Source: Dactylonectria macrodidyma | Taxonomy: Eukaryota; Ascomycota; Sordariomycetes; Hypocreales; Nectriaceae | DNA length: 64,000 bases | Assembly: GCA_020744425.1 (NCBI GenBank) | Contig: JAGMUV010000005.1 | Span: forward strand, 2,232,001-2,296,000 | Reading direction: 5' to 3' | In this document: piece after piece, positions 1-12,170 of the stretch | Layout: each line of letters starts with the position of its first letter | Numbering within the stretch: position 1 is the first letter of the stretch | Notes under the pieces: generated by a model | Databases searched by the model: none | Told to the model about the DNA's origin: nothing | What the model saw: the letters and a program-made list of their open reading frames with translations, nothing else | Translations under genes and position numbers: made by a program

Positions 1-1696
1 CCAACCCCCCGAGCCCAGCCCTGGCAAGCTGGCTGATGCGGGACGACTGTCCTGCTCTGCTGGTAAGTTGTGCTCCCTTCACTTGCTCCCTCATACTCTC
101 ACCTCGCACATCTCGAGTCACGCCATCCAATTGCGTAAGGACCATTCGCTCATTGCTGTTCTTTAGGATTGTCCCCGTATCTGAAGACGGTTGGTGGTGG
201 TGATGACCACGACCGTCTTTCTCGAGGCACGCCTCCGTCGTGCCTCTCGCACGTCTGGAGTTGGGCCGCCTGGGTTCTCTCTGTTTTTATTGTTTCTTCG
301 CTTCTCTCCGCTTGGAACTCTCCTTCTGGTGATATTGCCTCCTTGACGCCCGTTCATCAATCTCTCCCTGAAGTCCATGCCTCTTCCATCATCAAGCGGT
401 CGTCCTCCATCAGCAAGAGGGCATCGACATGTGCTTCTGGGGGCGTGGACAAGAATGAGTACAACTTGGGGCTTCATGTCGCAGCTTTGTTCATCATCCT
501 ATTCATATCGTCACTCGCCTGCGCCTTTCCAATCCTGGCTGTCAGATTCCCTGGCCTGAGGATTCCAAACCGGTTCTTCTTTGCTGTCCGCCACTTTGGT
601 ACCGGTGTACTTATCGCCACTGCCTTCGTCCACTTGCTCCCCACTGCCTTCATTTCTCTAGGAGACCAGTGCTTGGGAGACTTCTGGACTAGCGATTATC
701 CTGCGATCCCGGGCGCCATAGCCTTGGCAGCTATTTTCTTCGTCACCATCATCGAGATGGTCTTTCATCCTTCGCGGCACATCACCCCCCCGCCGATTGT
801 CTCGTCCTCTGCCAACACCACTCAAGGCTTGGGCGACAACGCGCCTCATAGCCACGGCGGCTGCATGGGAAATGTTGGCATGCTCCCGCTTCGTGATATG
901 GGCCCTCTCCGTGGCCGTGCCTCGAGCATCGGTCAAGGCTTGACCCTCATGAATAGCCGGGAGGTCACCAGTGGAAATGAGACCAGTGGCCAGGAGGATA
1001 ACAGACAGTCGCGACGGAAGCAGAGCTTCGAGGAGACAAGCATCGAGAGTGCGCATGCAGTCAATCTGAGTCCTGAGCAGAAGCAGCGTAGGGAGCTTCT
1101 TCAATGCGTCCTGCTCGAGCTTGGCATCCTGTTCCACAGCGTCTTCATTGGCATGGCTCTAAGTGTCTCGACTGGAAATGAGTTCATCATTCTCCTCATC
1201 GCCATTGTGTTTCATCGTAAGTTGGATATCCGGTATTCTTAAGGGTATAATGGAAGATCACTAATCACTTATTCCAGAGACCTTCGAAGGATTGGCATTG
1301 GGTTCTCGAATCGCCGGCATCAAGTGGCGTGAACGCGCACTGCAGCCGTGGTTCATGGCGCTCGCATATGGGTGCACGTAAGTATTTGCTCTTTTGTCCA
1401 CCCTGTAATTAGGGTAACTACTGACAACGATCTTTAGGACACCCATTGGTCAAGCCCTCGGTCTGGCTACTCACACGCTCTATAGCCCTGGATCTGAAGT
1501 GGGTCTCATTATGGTGGGAGTCATGAACGCCATCTCAGCCGGTCTGCTTACCTTTGCGTCTCTGGTCGAGCTACTCTCCGAAGACTTCCTGAGTGATGAG
1601 AGCTGGCGTTTCCTGCGTGGAAAGAAGCGAGTCTGCGCCTGCATTCTCGTATTCTTTGGCGCCTTCTTCATGAGCCTTGTCGGTGCCTGGGCTTAA
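1..1696 (+). CDS. ZIP-family zinc/iron transporter (5' end outside window)
   Basis: Plasma-membrane divalent metal (Zn/Fe) importer of the ZIP family. Proposed exons are (left edge)..62, 167..1216, 1278..1377 and 1438..1696, all with GT..AG introns. The first exon is open in the frame whose codons start at position 2 and joins in phase to 167, so the true start lies left of the window; the first in-frame codon at 169 is TTG, not ATG. Visible features are several hydrophobic segments, a long Ser/His-containing cytosolic loop after the third segment, the conserved HSVFIGMALSV segment, and the HQTFEGLALG signature, whose Gln codon is created by the 1217-1277 splice. The last segment ends FFMSLVGAWA, typical of fungal Zrt-type proteins. 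Zinc or iron specificity cannot be told from sequence. Its 3' end faces the next gene. Confidence 0.93.
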
Positions 1697-2233
1697 TTGC
1701 CTTGCAACGCTGCCAAGGGTTGTTGTCAACGGATGAATGTCTTTCTTCTGCTAGACAACGCCCGGTTGAAGCCCGCTCAGATGGATATGCCAGCTGCCTT
1801 CATTGTCTGGCCAAAGGAACGAATCATTGATCCATTCCGTCATTTTTCTTTCTTTCTGTCTGTTTTCAGGTCCGGTTGTAGTTCTGCCACAACTGGACTT
1901 GAACCGACCCCCTTTATTGCACTCCTACCCAGGTTACCACTCCAGCACGTACTCTCTCTCGCAACACAAAGCAGAGAGCACAGAGAAGATTTATCTTCTC
2001 CATTCCAACGCAATATGATTCTCATATTTGTGTTACATAGCTCTTGATATTTTTGACAGGTATTTAGCTTCCTACAACTAGCTACAACTAGCAAATTTAC
2101 ATTCGTTTATACAATGCGCCTTGTGTGACTTAACAAAGCTATGATCATTGAAACCCGGGGACCAGCAGTCGTGGGAGATGAATGCAATGAAGTTGCCGCA
2201 TCCTTTGCATCAGTGCACCGCTTGGATCTTCGA
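1697..2233. other. Convergent 3' intergenic region
   Basis: This is the shared 3' flank of the ZIP gene (+) and the oxygenase (-). Open frames here have no recognisable protein features. I see only AT-rich tracts compatible with 3' UTRs. Confidence 0.6.
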
Positions 2234-3473
2234 TCAAGCAACTGTGTTTTTGGAAACAATGCCCCTCGCAAATTCCCCAAAGGTAAGGTGCTGCTCTATG
2301 TCTACTTCCTCGCCCAGATTGGGTTGAGTAAAGACGGCAAGAGTGTTTCGTGCAATCCGCCCACCACTGACGCTGGCGCGTACACCTCTGACAAAGTGAG
2401 GGACAGCCTTGAAGCGGCCTGCCGTGATGCGTTCGAGAGCCTCGCCGGTCTGGAAGGCAACGCAGTCACGCGGAATTTTGACCTGAAAGGTCTCGCCAGA
2501 ACGGGACTTGATGTACAAGCCAGCGGACGGATCCGGGGATGCAGCGAGCTCATTAAGGAGCGAGAGAGTCTGTCCTGGCGTGGCAGAAGAAGGGACGGCC
2601 GGGCTGGCGTCGAGCTCGTCGATGAACATGGCGGATGTGAGGCCGGTCAGACAGCCGTGGTCAAGGTGGGTAGCACACCAATCATCTTCGTCGGCGTCAA
2701 CTCCAGCCGCGGGGTCAGCTTCCTGTGGATAGTAGTGCAGCAGACGGGCCTTTGTCGTATTTGACGTGCTGACGACGTGCTCCAGATAGCCCTTGGGGTA
2801 TCCAGGAATGTCCTTTTCGGCGAAGCGATCGCAGGCGCGGGCGACGAGGACGCCGACGTCGATGATCAAGCGGCACAGGTCCGTGACGGCGGGCTTAAAC
2901 CCGGGAAGCACGGCCTCCGGGGGCCAGACGTTGGGCGATAGATACTCGGGGAACGTGGCTGGGCTGAAGTCCTCGGTTGGCGCGGCGCACTCGAGGGACG
3001 GGTCGACGTAGAAGGCGCAGTTGGCGTAGTAGGAGCCCTTGAAGGTGTCGACCTGGCCGTTTTTGAGCGTTTCCTTGCCGAGGGACCAGCCGGTGAGGTA
3101 TTTGGCTTCGACGTTTTCAAGTTTGTCTATGGGTATGTTAGCGAGAGAGTGGTTGGGCGGAGGAGAAGGGCAAATACCGAGTTCGTCCTTTGGCAAGTTA
3201 CCCAAGTACGAGGCATAGGAGAGGGCTTGATGTCTCAGTTTAGGAAACTCCTGGGGTACATCTTTGACGACGAGGATTCCGAGAGAGTCAGGACCAAAAG
3301 CTTCTTGCAAGGTTTCGAATGGGATGTTGCCTGTGAGTTGAAGGTAGATGGAGTGTAAGTCATGGGTCTTGTGTGTGACATGGGTGTGTGAGTGGGCGAT
3401 GAGAGAGTTGGAGGTACGTACCTTCCTTGAGGTCTTGGAGAGACACGGTGACGGCTTGTGCCTGGGAAGTCAT
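2234..3473 (-). CDS. 2-oxoglutarate/Fe(II)-dependent oxygenase-like protein
   Basis: Predicted 365-residue protein of the isopenicillin-N-synthase/clavaminate-synthase-like fold. Exons on the minus strand are 3473..3422, 3330..3178 and 3126..2234. The start ATG at 3473 gives MTSQAQAVTVSLQDLKE before the first intron. The iron-binding facial triad is visible: an HxD motif in THLDHGCLT and a distal His in FKAVPHFVRG, followed by Arg residues that could hold 2-oxoglutarate. The second intron (3177..3127, 51 nt) is a multiple of three without a stop, so unspliced transcripts stay in frame with 17 extra residues. Fungal homologues of this type are common and mostly uncharacterised, so I name no substrate. 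It is divergent from the FRG1 gene. Confidence 0.82.
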
Positions 3474-3983
3474 GATGATTGCGGGTTGTTTGAATTGGAT
3501 ATAAGTATTTACGGTGAGACTTTCTAAGAAAAATGAAAGCCAGTGAGAGACGGGAATAACTAGAAAAAGCCACGCATCATCTGGGTTGTCGTCGTTTTTA
3601 TCTCTTGTTGGAATTCAGGACTGCTTGGTTGGATGCGCATCTGCTGCGGGGGCATTGGGGAAGAGGGTAGCTTACATAACCAATCACCTTCCCGAACGGT
3701 AGGTGCCCCATGTGGAGCTCGCCGTGTCCCGGTGCTGACTCGCTGCAGGTGCCGACTTCTGGATCTTTTGGATCCAGCAGATCAGACCCCAGAGCCTCAA
3801 AAAAGTCTCCACGTCTTGAACCGACGTCCGTTGACCGACGGCAACCGAAGGACTTCAACGGTTTGTGTTTTGACGACCAGCCGATGACGGTATTTGACGC
3901 ATCTCTACGACGACAGCCGAATCCAACGATAGTCGACGACAATCTTCGACGACAACGGTCACAGCGGCCTCGCCTCATCGACA
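3474..3983. other. Divergent promoter region (oxygenase / FRG1)
   Basis: 510-nt region between two divergent starts. From about 3810 to 3975 it is rich in CGACGACA/CAACGG-like short repeats of the kind seen in fungal 5' UTRs. No gene was found. Confidence 0.5.
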
Positions 3984-4875
3984 ATGGTGAAGCCGCTCTC
4001 CTTCAAGGGCGACAAAAAGGCTAAGAAGCGCAAGCGCGCTGACGTCGACAAGGCCCCTCGCGACGCCGACGCCGACGCCGAGTCCCAGGACGTGCAGAAG
4101 CAGAACCCCGACGCCGACGAGCCCCAAGACGATGACAGCTGGGTGTCGGCTGAGGGCGTGGCCGACATTGTCGGACCTGTCATGATCGTCCTCCCCACCG
4201 ACAAGCCGTCGGCGCTGGCCTGTGACCCCAGCGGAAAGGTGTTTGCGCTCCCCATTGAGAACATTGTCGACGGGAACCCTGCGACTGCGGAGCCGCATGA
4301 CGTGCGCCAGGTGTGGGTTGCGAACAAGGTGTCCGGGACGGAGAACTTTCGCCTCAAGGGACATCATGGAAGGTATGTCGCACCCCCCTTAGCTTGGACT
4401 GCTGAGCTGATGTTGACTGATATACGATAGATATCTTTCATGTAACAATATCGGGTTGCTTTCAGCCACGACCGAAGCCGTATCGCCGCTCGAGTCTTTC
4501 AACATGATCCCCACGGCCGACACGCCGGGGACGTTCCAGATCCAGACGCTGCGCGAGACATTCGTGACCATCAAGCCGACGACATCAGCCAAAGCCGGCG
4601 GCGCAGCGGGCGCCGAGGTCCGGGGCGACGCCGACGCCATCTCGTTCAACACGACGTTCCGGGTGCGGATGCAAGCGCGGTTCAAGCCGCGGCTGCGCAC
4701 GTCCAAGGAGGAGAAGGCGCTGGCGCGCATTAGCCGACGCGAGCTTGAGGATGCCGTCGGCCGGAGGCTGGACGAGGACGAGGTGCGGAAGCTGAAGCGG
4801 GCGAGGAAGGAGGGCGATTACCACGAGCGGTTGCTAGAGCTGAAGGTCAAGGGGAAGCATGACAAGTATGGTTGA
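3984..4875 (+). CDS. FRG1: FRG1-like nuclear protein
   Basis: Predicted 277-residue homologue of FRG1, a conserved nuclear/nucleolar protein with a fascin-like beta-trefoil domain linked to RNA processing and actin. Exons are 3984..4372 and 4431..4875; the junction restores GHHGRYLSCNNIG, the typical FRG1 trefoil stretch. Order of features: basic N-terminus KKAKKRKR (nuclear or nucleolar localisation), an acidic/Ala-Asp linker, a trefoil core from about residue 45 to 200 (including DSWVSAEGVADIVGPV and FRLKGHHGRYLS), then a highly charged basic helix and a Lys-rich tail ending KHDKYG. Length matches the family. Single intron of 58 nt with consensus sites. The overall match is strong. Confidence 0.93.
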
Positions 4876-5679
4876 GTGAGGAGCTGCAAAGGATTAAATT
4901 ATGCAGCATGGTCGAGGTCCAGGTGGAAAGGAGGAGTGAGGAACACAAAGTCAGGGGAGACGAGGGTGAAAGAAGGATAAGTCGTGATATCATGGACAAG
5001 GAAAACACGACTCCTGACTCCCAAACTTGAGGATGCTCGTTACGCATAGCAGTCCCTGGCACGTGATAGGCGACAAAGGCTGAAGAGTCCGGAATTGGTG
5101 AGTGTGGTCTTCTCATCACCATTGACAGTTGGCAACTGACGGATATCCCCCTTTACAGCTGGCAACCACTTGCCAACCAGACAATCCCCCACCAAACCGG
5201 CCAACAGACTGGAGGTAGCCATATAGGTCAAATTATCAGAAACTTTTCTCAATAGCGCGCGAGCAATACTGGCCACAATGAGAGGGATGGTGCAACACGC
5301 CGCACCTTGGGCAGGGTCAACAAGTCACCGACACGGCTTTGATCCTAATCGAATCCCACCAGTGCTCAATCTTTTTTTTTGCACCTTTGGATATCGACGG
5401 GCTTCTAGATGTGATATTTTCTCTTTTTGCGAATTTTGGGCTTCAGTTGCGTGCTGCAGGGCGAGATTTGTGTGTGTATCTTCGCGTTGTTGGCGGGTGT
5501 GGTGAGGCTCGTGATGTTGGTGACGGAGGCTGGGTGTGGTGTTGTGGCGCACTCAGTGTGCAATGCACTTTTCGCCACGAATACTTGGAGTAGCACATAC
5601 ATGCATGTTCAAACGGTCAAACGTTCATATTTCGTGTTTATCTCGTCTTGCTTTTTCATTCATCATGACCTAGTCTTCA
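4876..5679. other. Convergent intergenic region, no gene seen
   Basis: About 0.8 kb between the 3' ends of the FRG1 (+) and WD40 (-) genes. It carries a T-run near 5370 and T/G-rich sequence. Open frames on both strands lack family features. Confidence 0.5.
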
Positions 5680-6920
5680 TTAGTTGCCCGGCTTCCATGC
5701 CTTCACATAGCCATCTTCGCCCGCCGTGAAGACGACATGGGCGTCGTCGTAGAAGCAGAACGCGCGCACAATCTCGTCGCCGTGGGCGCCGGGAAGCCCG
5801 ACGCTGTTGGTTCGATCCAGGGCCCAGCCTTGGCCGTTGGGGTCCTTGGCGAGAAAGACGAGCTCGAACATTTGGCGGCTTTGAGGGAGTTTGTTAGCCA
5901 CATGTCCGTCAAGTTTAGAGGATGGGTAAGGGCATCTTACTCTTGTGATCCGGCGCCGATGATGGCTCCGCTACCGTCGACCTTGGGCGTCACATCAGCA
6001 ACGTACTGGCAGCCCAAGACGGGCCTCAAGTCGCCAAAGTCATGGGTAGCATCGCCGTTGGCGCGCTCCTCGGCGACGTCGTACAGGGCGCACCGCTCGT
6101 CGTGCGACAAGGCAGCAATCTCGGTGGGTGCCAGCCAGGCGGCGCGGTGGATGGAAGCGTCGTGGTTGCACGTCTGCACCGTCAGGTCGTCCTCGTCGGT
6201 GATGCGCGTGTCGTGGACGCTGACGAGGCCGTCGGTCGAGCCTGATAGTAGTAGTGCTGGGTTGGAAGGGTTGAAGGCTAGGTCTGTCACGTCGTCGCTG
6301 TGGACTTCTTGGTAGTGTGCTTTGGCTGAGGGTGTTGAACGGACGTCCCTTGATTATGGGTGTTAGGAAGGGCAGTTATGTATGTGTGTGAAAGGGGGGT
6401 GGTGATGCCGGACATGGTGTTGAGAGTGAAGACGACACTGAACTTGACATACCAGAGTAGAATAGACGCAGTGTGGTTCTGCAACTCGGTGCCAACGGCA
6501 ATCGTCTTGGTATCGGCGCTACAGGCCATAGACAGGATAGGCGATTCACTCGCTATCATCCGCAACTCCGTATCAGCCAACCCATGATACATCACAGCAA
6601 GCTTCACTTACACCACCAAACTCACCTTGAAACCGCGCCACGCAACCGCTCTGCTGCCTCAGATCCCACACGGCAACGGTGCCACCTTCACCAGCCGTAC
6701 ACACTAGAGCGGCATCACCGTCAAAGACCCGCAGGGCCGTCAGGTTGCCGTGGTCCGTCGGCAGGCGCCGCACCGGACCGTCCGCCAGCCGGGACGGGTC
6801 GAGCAGCGAGAGGCACTGGTCCGATGCGATAGCTGCGAGGCCGGCTGCTGTCCGGTGCACGTCGAGCACGTAGACATCGCGGCCAAAGTGCAGGCCATCG
6901 GCGCAGGCGAGGGAGTACAT
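5680..6920 (-). CDS. WD40 repeat protein, WDR89-like
   Basis: Beta-propeller scaffold protein of the WDR89 type, predicted 333 residues. Minus-strand exons are 6920..6626, 6552..6453, 6348..5941 and 5878..5680; all three introns have GT..AG ends and matching phases. WD-type blades are visible as GGTVAVWDLRQQ, TASILLWDVRS (made by splicing), GSTDGLVSVHDTR and a final GEDGYVKAWKPGN. The ATG at 6920 is chosen because the same frame reaches a TAG about 35 nt upstream; a further 5' exon cannot be excluded. The molecular role is not known beyond protein-protein interaction. The 5' end faces a gap before the carrier gene on the same strand. Confidence 0.85.
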
Positions 6921-7657
6921 ATTTCCCAAGTACTTTTCGGGTTGTCTCTTTTGCTATGGTGCTTTTTGTGTCGATAGAAGGTTGCTGGGGGGTTGTTAGT
7001 GTGGGGGTTCCTTGAATTTGGACGGGTTGGTGTGAAAAGTTTGAGATGGGTAGAATCGACATGCCCCGATGTTTGGCACACAGCTTGGTGGCTAGCGTGT
7101 GACGCAGTTGACGAGAGAGAATAGAAAACACCAAGAACTAACACCAAATGTCTCGCCTACACCTATCCTTGACGCCCTCACGCCCTAATTTTATGCTGAT
7201 TGTTGAGTCTTGGTACGCAAAGTCGATCCTGGGATTCCCCCCACTTGCAGACTGGCCTCGTTAACTGAATATCTCCAGCTATCTATGTTACTGACTGACC
7301 TCACAACTTGACAATTCACACACGAACGGCAACACAATCTCACATAAGCGCAAACACCAATGTTATACCAAATGGATATTGTAGTCATCGAGTTGATTCT
7401 TGTCTCATATTCTTACATATTATTTCGTGTCTATCGGAGGTATACGGTACCATACGCCTGGTCTAACGCTCACAACAGCAAAGGGGCAGTAAAGAAGAGA
7501 GTCGCCCACGCCACCGAACCTCGAATGTGGGTTCCCTCGAAACGCCAAGTTAGTTATATGCAATTCCATCCCGCCTTTGTTGCCCCGTTCTTATTTTCTT
7601 CGTCTCTTTTTTTTTTTTTTGGCTCCTGTTATGTCCTTCGTTTTGTTCTTCAAGTCA
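6921..7657. other. Intergenic region upstream of WD40 gene
   Basis: Holds the WD40 promoter and the 3' flank of the carrier gene. A T-run of about 16 lies near 7607-7622. No supported gene. Confidence 0.5.
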
Positions 7658-9093
7658 TCACTGGTCCTCTTGTCGAAGCCGCTTGCGCTCGTTAACGCCA
7701 CGGAATGCGCGCTTGCCGACTTCGTAGCTACTAATCATGATGGCGCACGCGGGAGCCACCTTGAGCGTTCGAGGAATCCATCCCTTCCACAGCCCGGAGA
7801 TACCCTCCGTCTTGAAAATGTGCCACAAGAGGCGGGCCATATTGCGCTCTTCGGGCACTGCCTTCGCGCCTGCCGGAGCTTCATTTTGGTAAATTTGTGT
7901 TCGCGTCTTGCCAACGTCGAAAGGTGTTGTCACAATGGACGCAAAGGCACCGGAGAGGGCACCAGCCGCAAAGCTGTCCACAAACGTTTCGGTGTGGTTC
8001 TCGTGGCTTTGCGACCTCCGTCTTGCCTCCATGAGGTCATCTTCAACCGAGAGCACATGTCCCTGGCGCCGTTCTCTCAGGTCGGTGAGCCTGGATCGTA
8101 TCGACTCGTATCCTAACCAGTACAGGCCCGAAAAGGGTACGTCTCGCCATAGGGTCAAAGTTAAACCCCTCCACAAGGCGGTATATCCTTTGGTGCCTAC
8201 CATCTCCTTGATGCCTCTGAAAGTCTCGATTAGATGATTCGAAGTTCCAGTTGACGTAGCCGCTTGCATCCGCGTGCGGACCAGCTCGATGGGACCCACG
8301 GCAGTCGCTGCTAGGACACGAGCGGCCGATCCGGCAGTGAGGGGAGCGGTCGCATCGGAGAAGCGTGTAAAGGGGCTTTTAGGGTTATATCGCAGCCAGT
8401 CGTAGCCGGTAAAGTAGATGATATTGGCGGGGATGGCCATGGCGAGAGTGGGTGAGAGGCCCCTCCAAAGAGTGGAAACACCCTCATTGCGGGCAATCTT
8501 GCGCATGCCATCCAGGGTGGTGTTGAAGGTGCGTCGTTGTACTTCCTCGACGGCGCATTCGGCAGGCGGGGGAGCCGCGGAGATACCCTCGATTCGGGGG
8601 GCGGCGAGACAGAAGTCGGCGTTACTACCGGCGAAGAAGACTTCTCGGCAGCACGACGTGACTCCGAGTTCGGCGGTCTGGGCGGGCGTGAGGGAAGTCG
8701 TCGTCATCGCGAGCTTGGTGAAGTCGACGGCCGGTCGGGGGGTGGTAGTTTGGGACTGGAGGCGAACGCGGACGACATCGAGAGGTGTGACTGCAAGGGC
8801 ACTGTTAATCATGGTTGAACGCATGGTGGAGGGTTGGTCTGCGACGTACCAAGCAGTGAGGTCACCAGGCTGCCCGACATGGCCGAGATCATCTTCTGGG
8901 AAGCCGTGATTTCGACAATATCATCGTTGGAAGGCAGCGTAGCATTCGGCTTGCCGCTGTTGCTGCCGCTGCCTCTGCTATCGCTGGGTTGCTGCGTGCC
9001 GACCATGTTGGCGATCGTGAACTCGTGGTCGGCGTTGGGTAGGTTGTGGTGGTTGCTATCAAGGCCACCAGATCGATGTACGTCAGGACTCAT
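7658..9093 (-). CDS. MTM1: Mitochondrial carrier, Mtm1/SLC25A39-40-like
   Basis: Inner-membrane carrier of the SLC25 family, predicted 458 residues. Yeast Mtm1 and animal SLC25A39/40 are tied to mitochondrial glutathione import, Mn-SOD metallation and iron homeostasis. Exons are 9093..8850 and 8790..7658; splicing joins SGSLVTSLL to VTPLDVVRVRLQSQ and so rebuilds the first Px[D/E]xx[K/R]x[K/R] signature. A long insertion containing several Cys (TSCCREVFFAG, ADFCLAAP) follows the first helix, as is typical of this subfamily. Later signatures are VGPIELVRTRMQA and TTPFDVGKTRTQIY, with GxxxLWRGL repeats between. The N-terminal ~65 residues are hydrophilic and variable. Subfamily assignment is from the insertion and overall pattern. 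Confidence 0.88.
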
Positions 9094-10461
9094 GGTAGTC
9101 TTCAATTGCGATGGAGGAGTAGAGATCGAGGCGGGCTCAGAACATGACTCTTGCCCTAGGGCGAAAACCGATAGATAGGTACGTAGCGTTGACGGAGCTT
9201 GGGGGCGTTGGAGGAGAAAGATAGTGTCGGGGTCGATGACGATGACAAAAACGATTGGGCGGGCGATCCCGAAGAGCGTCACAGCTTCACTATTCGACAG
9301 ACTCAAAGCGCCGATGGATGGAGTTTTGATGTGCAGGTCGATCGTTGGGAGGCTGGAAGGGTTTGTCTGAGCTACGATTTCGGTTTTCGATGCCCTTGTC
9401 CCTCTTGTCCCTCTCTGTCGCGTTTTCCAGCCAAAGCACCGAGGCCGGTGGGAATCGGGCGATCGGTCAAGTCGGCTACTATCGTCTTTTTGTGGGTTTT
9501 GGGGAGGGGACCGAGACAGGTCTCGAGATTCATTTGCAGGCTCCCCAGAAAACTATTCACTTGCAGAGATCCACAAAGCTCAGGTCCGATCTCGTCTTTT
9601 CAGTGTGGGTTTTTGATCCAGGGTGCCCGCGTCTTCGCATGTGGCATTGGAGACTGATCTTGGTGCAACTTCGGCTTTTTGGGGTGGTACACTTTTTTTT
9701 TTTTCTTGCGCATGGCAATTTCAGCGACAATAACCCGGATTTCCGGCGCCCGGCGTCGGAGCATCGGCGGCAAATTTCGTTGGTTGCTTTGCGATAGAGC
9801 GGTGGAGTGGCGTTGGGAAGGGGCGAATTGAAGCTGTGCCTACCAGATGGAGCATTCGAGCTTGTGCCAGAGCCGCTCTTTTCCGGCATGATGTCAGAGA
9901 TTGATTTGATTGGCTGTGCTGGGGCCCACTCTACGAATTAGGTCGCCGCTTTCGATGTTGAGGATCAGATTATGCAGCTGATAACGGAAGTCAGAAACGG
10001 GCTAAGTGGCGTTTTATACGGAGACCAACTCATCTTCCGTTTTCTACGGTTCTCTTAGACTCTGACTCTTACCGGCGAGGGATTGATTGCGACATGAGGC
10101 ATTGGACTCGCCGGATCAAACACCCGCCGCAACTGGGGGGCCTATTATCCCAGTTCTCCATCCCTCAGCCAATCCCCGCCATCCATCTCCAACGTCGCAT
10201 CACCACTTCCATACTTATCATTGTTAGCTGCCACCATCTGACTCGAACGGCAACGCCCTTAATTCGCTTTACGGCCTGAATATCCATCCTGCATCGCACA
10301 CCCACCTAGAAACAAGCAAAGATATATTCACCTTCCCTACCTACCAAACCCTGCGTAATCATGAATTCGCTGTAGATATTTCGTCATCCCCATCGCCAAC
10401 ACCGCTTGAACCTGTCTCCTTCGGACCTATCGGACATATCCTAATCTCTACACTCCTCACA
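9094..10461. other. Divergent promoter region (carrier / F-box gene)
   Basis: 1.37 kb between the starts of the carrier (-) and the F-box gene (+). A T-run near 9691-9704 and pyrimidine-rich tracts before 10462 fit fungal promoters and leaders. Open frames here have no conserved features. Confidence 0.5.
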
Positions 10462-10889
10462 ATGTCTTCATCGCCCTCATCCTCCGCCAACGGGCTCAAC
10501 TCGGAGCTCGAGTCGTTCCGCCGGCAATGGATCTCAGACCTCCAGCACCAAACTCATGATGAGCCGGCGTCTCAGTCGCAGATCCGTCATGGTGGACCCC
10601 GCCTTGCTCCGTCGACGGGTCGGCGCCGCGGCCCGTCTGTGTCTCATCAGCGCCCTGGTTCGAAGCCGGTGCACTCTGTCGACGATGAGGACAATTACAT
10701 TCAGAGTCCGTCCTTCGATGAGCCCGTGCCTTCGTCTCAGCCGGCCCATGACGTACACGGCGTCTCGGCGCGGAAGAAGCTTGTCTCGGCACTTGATCAC
10801 TACGAAGAGGCCATGGCCAAGGAGGCCCAGGGCAACATGGGCGACAGCTTGAAGCTCTACCGCAAAGCATACCGAGTATGGAACTCCCC

Positions 10890-10932
<43 letters not shown>

Positions 10933-12170
10933 GAGCAATGCTAACGGTATACTGGCAGCTGGACAATGGCGTTGATAGACGCTTCCGCGAGAAGCATTTC
11001 CCCAAATCGAAGCCGGCCATTCATCCTGCCAGCTCATCCGCACTCACTAACACGGCGCCCGTAACCACATCAACACCATCCCAGGCCGCCCCGGATGCCG
11101 CAGATGGACCCCAGCAGCCTCAGCCCATCGGCGATCTCATCGCAAGCTTCGCCGGCCTCAAGATCGAGCCGTGCCCCCCCGCGGTCGAGGGCATGCCGCC
11201 GCCTCCGTCGCCGCTAGCTGACCTGCCCGAGGAGATCCTGATGCACATCATGCGCGACGTGGCCGTCCTCGACGTAGCCGACTTTGCTCGCCTCGCCCGC
11301 GTGTGCAAACGCATGGCCTACCTCGTGGCGACCGAGCAGCGCATCTGGCGCCGAGTCGCCTTGGGCAGTGAGGTTGGCTTCCCTGCGATGCTGTACCGCT
11401 TTGAGAGGGGCATCGAGTGGGATGACTTGCCCGAGGACGAGCAAGAAGCCCCCGAGATTGTCGACGGCTTTGTCGTCAGCCCAGCCGAGTTAGCCCAGCG
11501 CCGGCGCGAAGAGAGCCTCGCCCTCACCGAGTCCCTCACGCCGTCCGTCTACCCGTCCTGGCAAGACCACTTCCGCTCGCGGCCGCGCATCCGCTTCAAC
11601 GGCTGCTACATCTCGACGGTTAACTACGTGCGCAGCGGCCAGGCGTCGACCAACCAGACGACCTGGGGCAGCCCGATCCTCATCGTCACCTACTACCGCT
11701 ACCTGCGCTTCTTCCGCGACGGCTCCCTCATCAGCCTGCTCACCACCAACGAGCCCGCCGCCGTCGTCCATCACCTGACCCGCGACGACCTTACGGCCCA
11801 ACGCCGGTCCCCGCACCCTCATCTGCCCAACGCCGTCATGGCCCTCGCCCTGCGCGGCCGCTGGCGCCTGTCCTCGGCCGCCGATGCCGCCGACCCGGAC
11901 GCCCCGGCCCCGTCTGTCCCGCGCGGGCCCCACCGCCGCGACGACCCGGAGGGCGACGTCTTCATCGAGACCGAGGGCGTTGGCGCAAAGTACATCTACC
12001 GCATGGACCTGTCGCTGCGCAACGCCGGCAAGGGCGCCCGCAACAACAAGCTCGTCTGGCGGGGCTACTACAACTACAACAAGCTGACCGACGACTGGGG
12101 CGAGTTTGGCTTGAAAAACGACAAGCCCTTCCTCTTCAGCCGCGTCAAGAGCTACGGATCTGGAGAGTGA
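10462..12170 (+). CDS. F-box protein, Hrt3/FBXO9-like
   Basis: Substrate receptor for an SCF ubiquitin ligase, predicted 541 residues. Exons are 10462..10875 and 10959..12170, joined in phase 0. Order: Ser-rich N-terminus; a TPR/MIT-like helical segment around residues 112-145 (ALDHYEEAMAKEAQGNMGDS, then LYRKAYR, completed by LDNGVDRRFREKHFP across the splice); an F-box at about residues 225-270 starting LPEEILMHIMRDVAVLDVAD; then a C-terminal beta-rich domain with QDHFRSRPRIRFNGCYIS and YYRYLRFFRDGSLISLL, both typical of Hrt3/Pof7/FBXO9. A short MIT-like module before the F-box is diagnostic of this group. The intron contains a GTT microsatellite. Confidence 0.92.
10891..10933 (+). repeat. 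(GTT)n microsatellite inside an intron
   Basis: An uninterrupted run of about 14 GTT units (43 nt) fills over half of the 83-nt intron of the F-box gene, between the donor GTATGG at 10876 and the acceptor CAG at 10956-10958. Open frames crossing it read poly-Val, poly-Gln or poly-Asn and are artefacts of the repeat. Confidence 0.95.

Noticed and set aside
169..1242. ORF starting at 169 as a complete intronless ZIP gene
   Set aside because: The first codon is TTG, an intron acceptor precedes it, and the ORF loses the HQxFEG signature unless the downstream introns are removed.
1697..2764. Plus-strand ORFs after the ZIP gene (for example 2141-2764)
   Set aside because: They overlap the oxygenase antisense or lie in 3' flank, and have no domain-like features.
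10496..11043. Minus-strand ORFs with poly-Gln or poly-Asn
   Set aside because: The homopolymers come from the GTT microsatellite read antisense; the plus-strand F-box gene explains the region.
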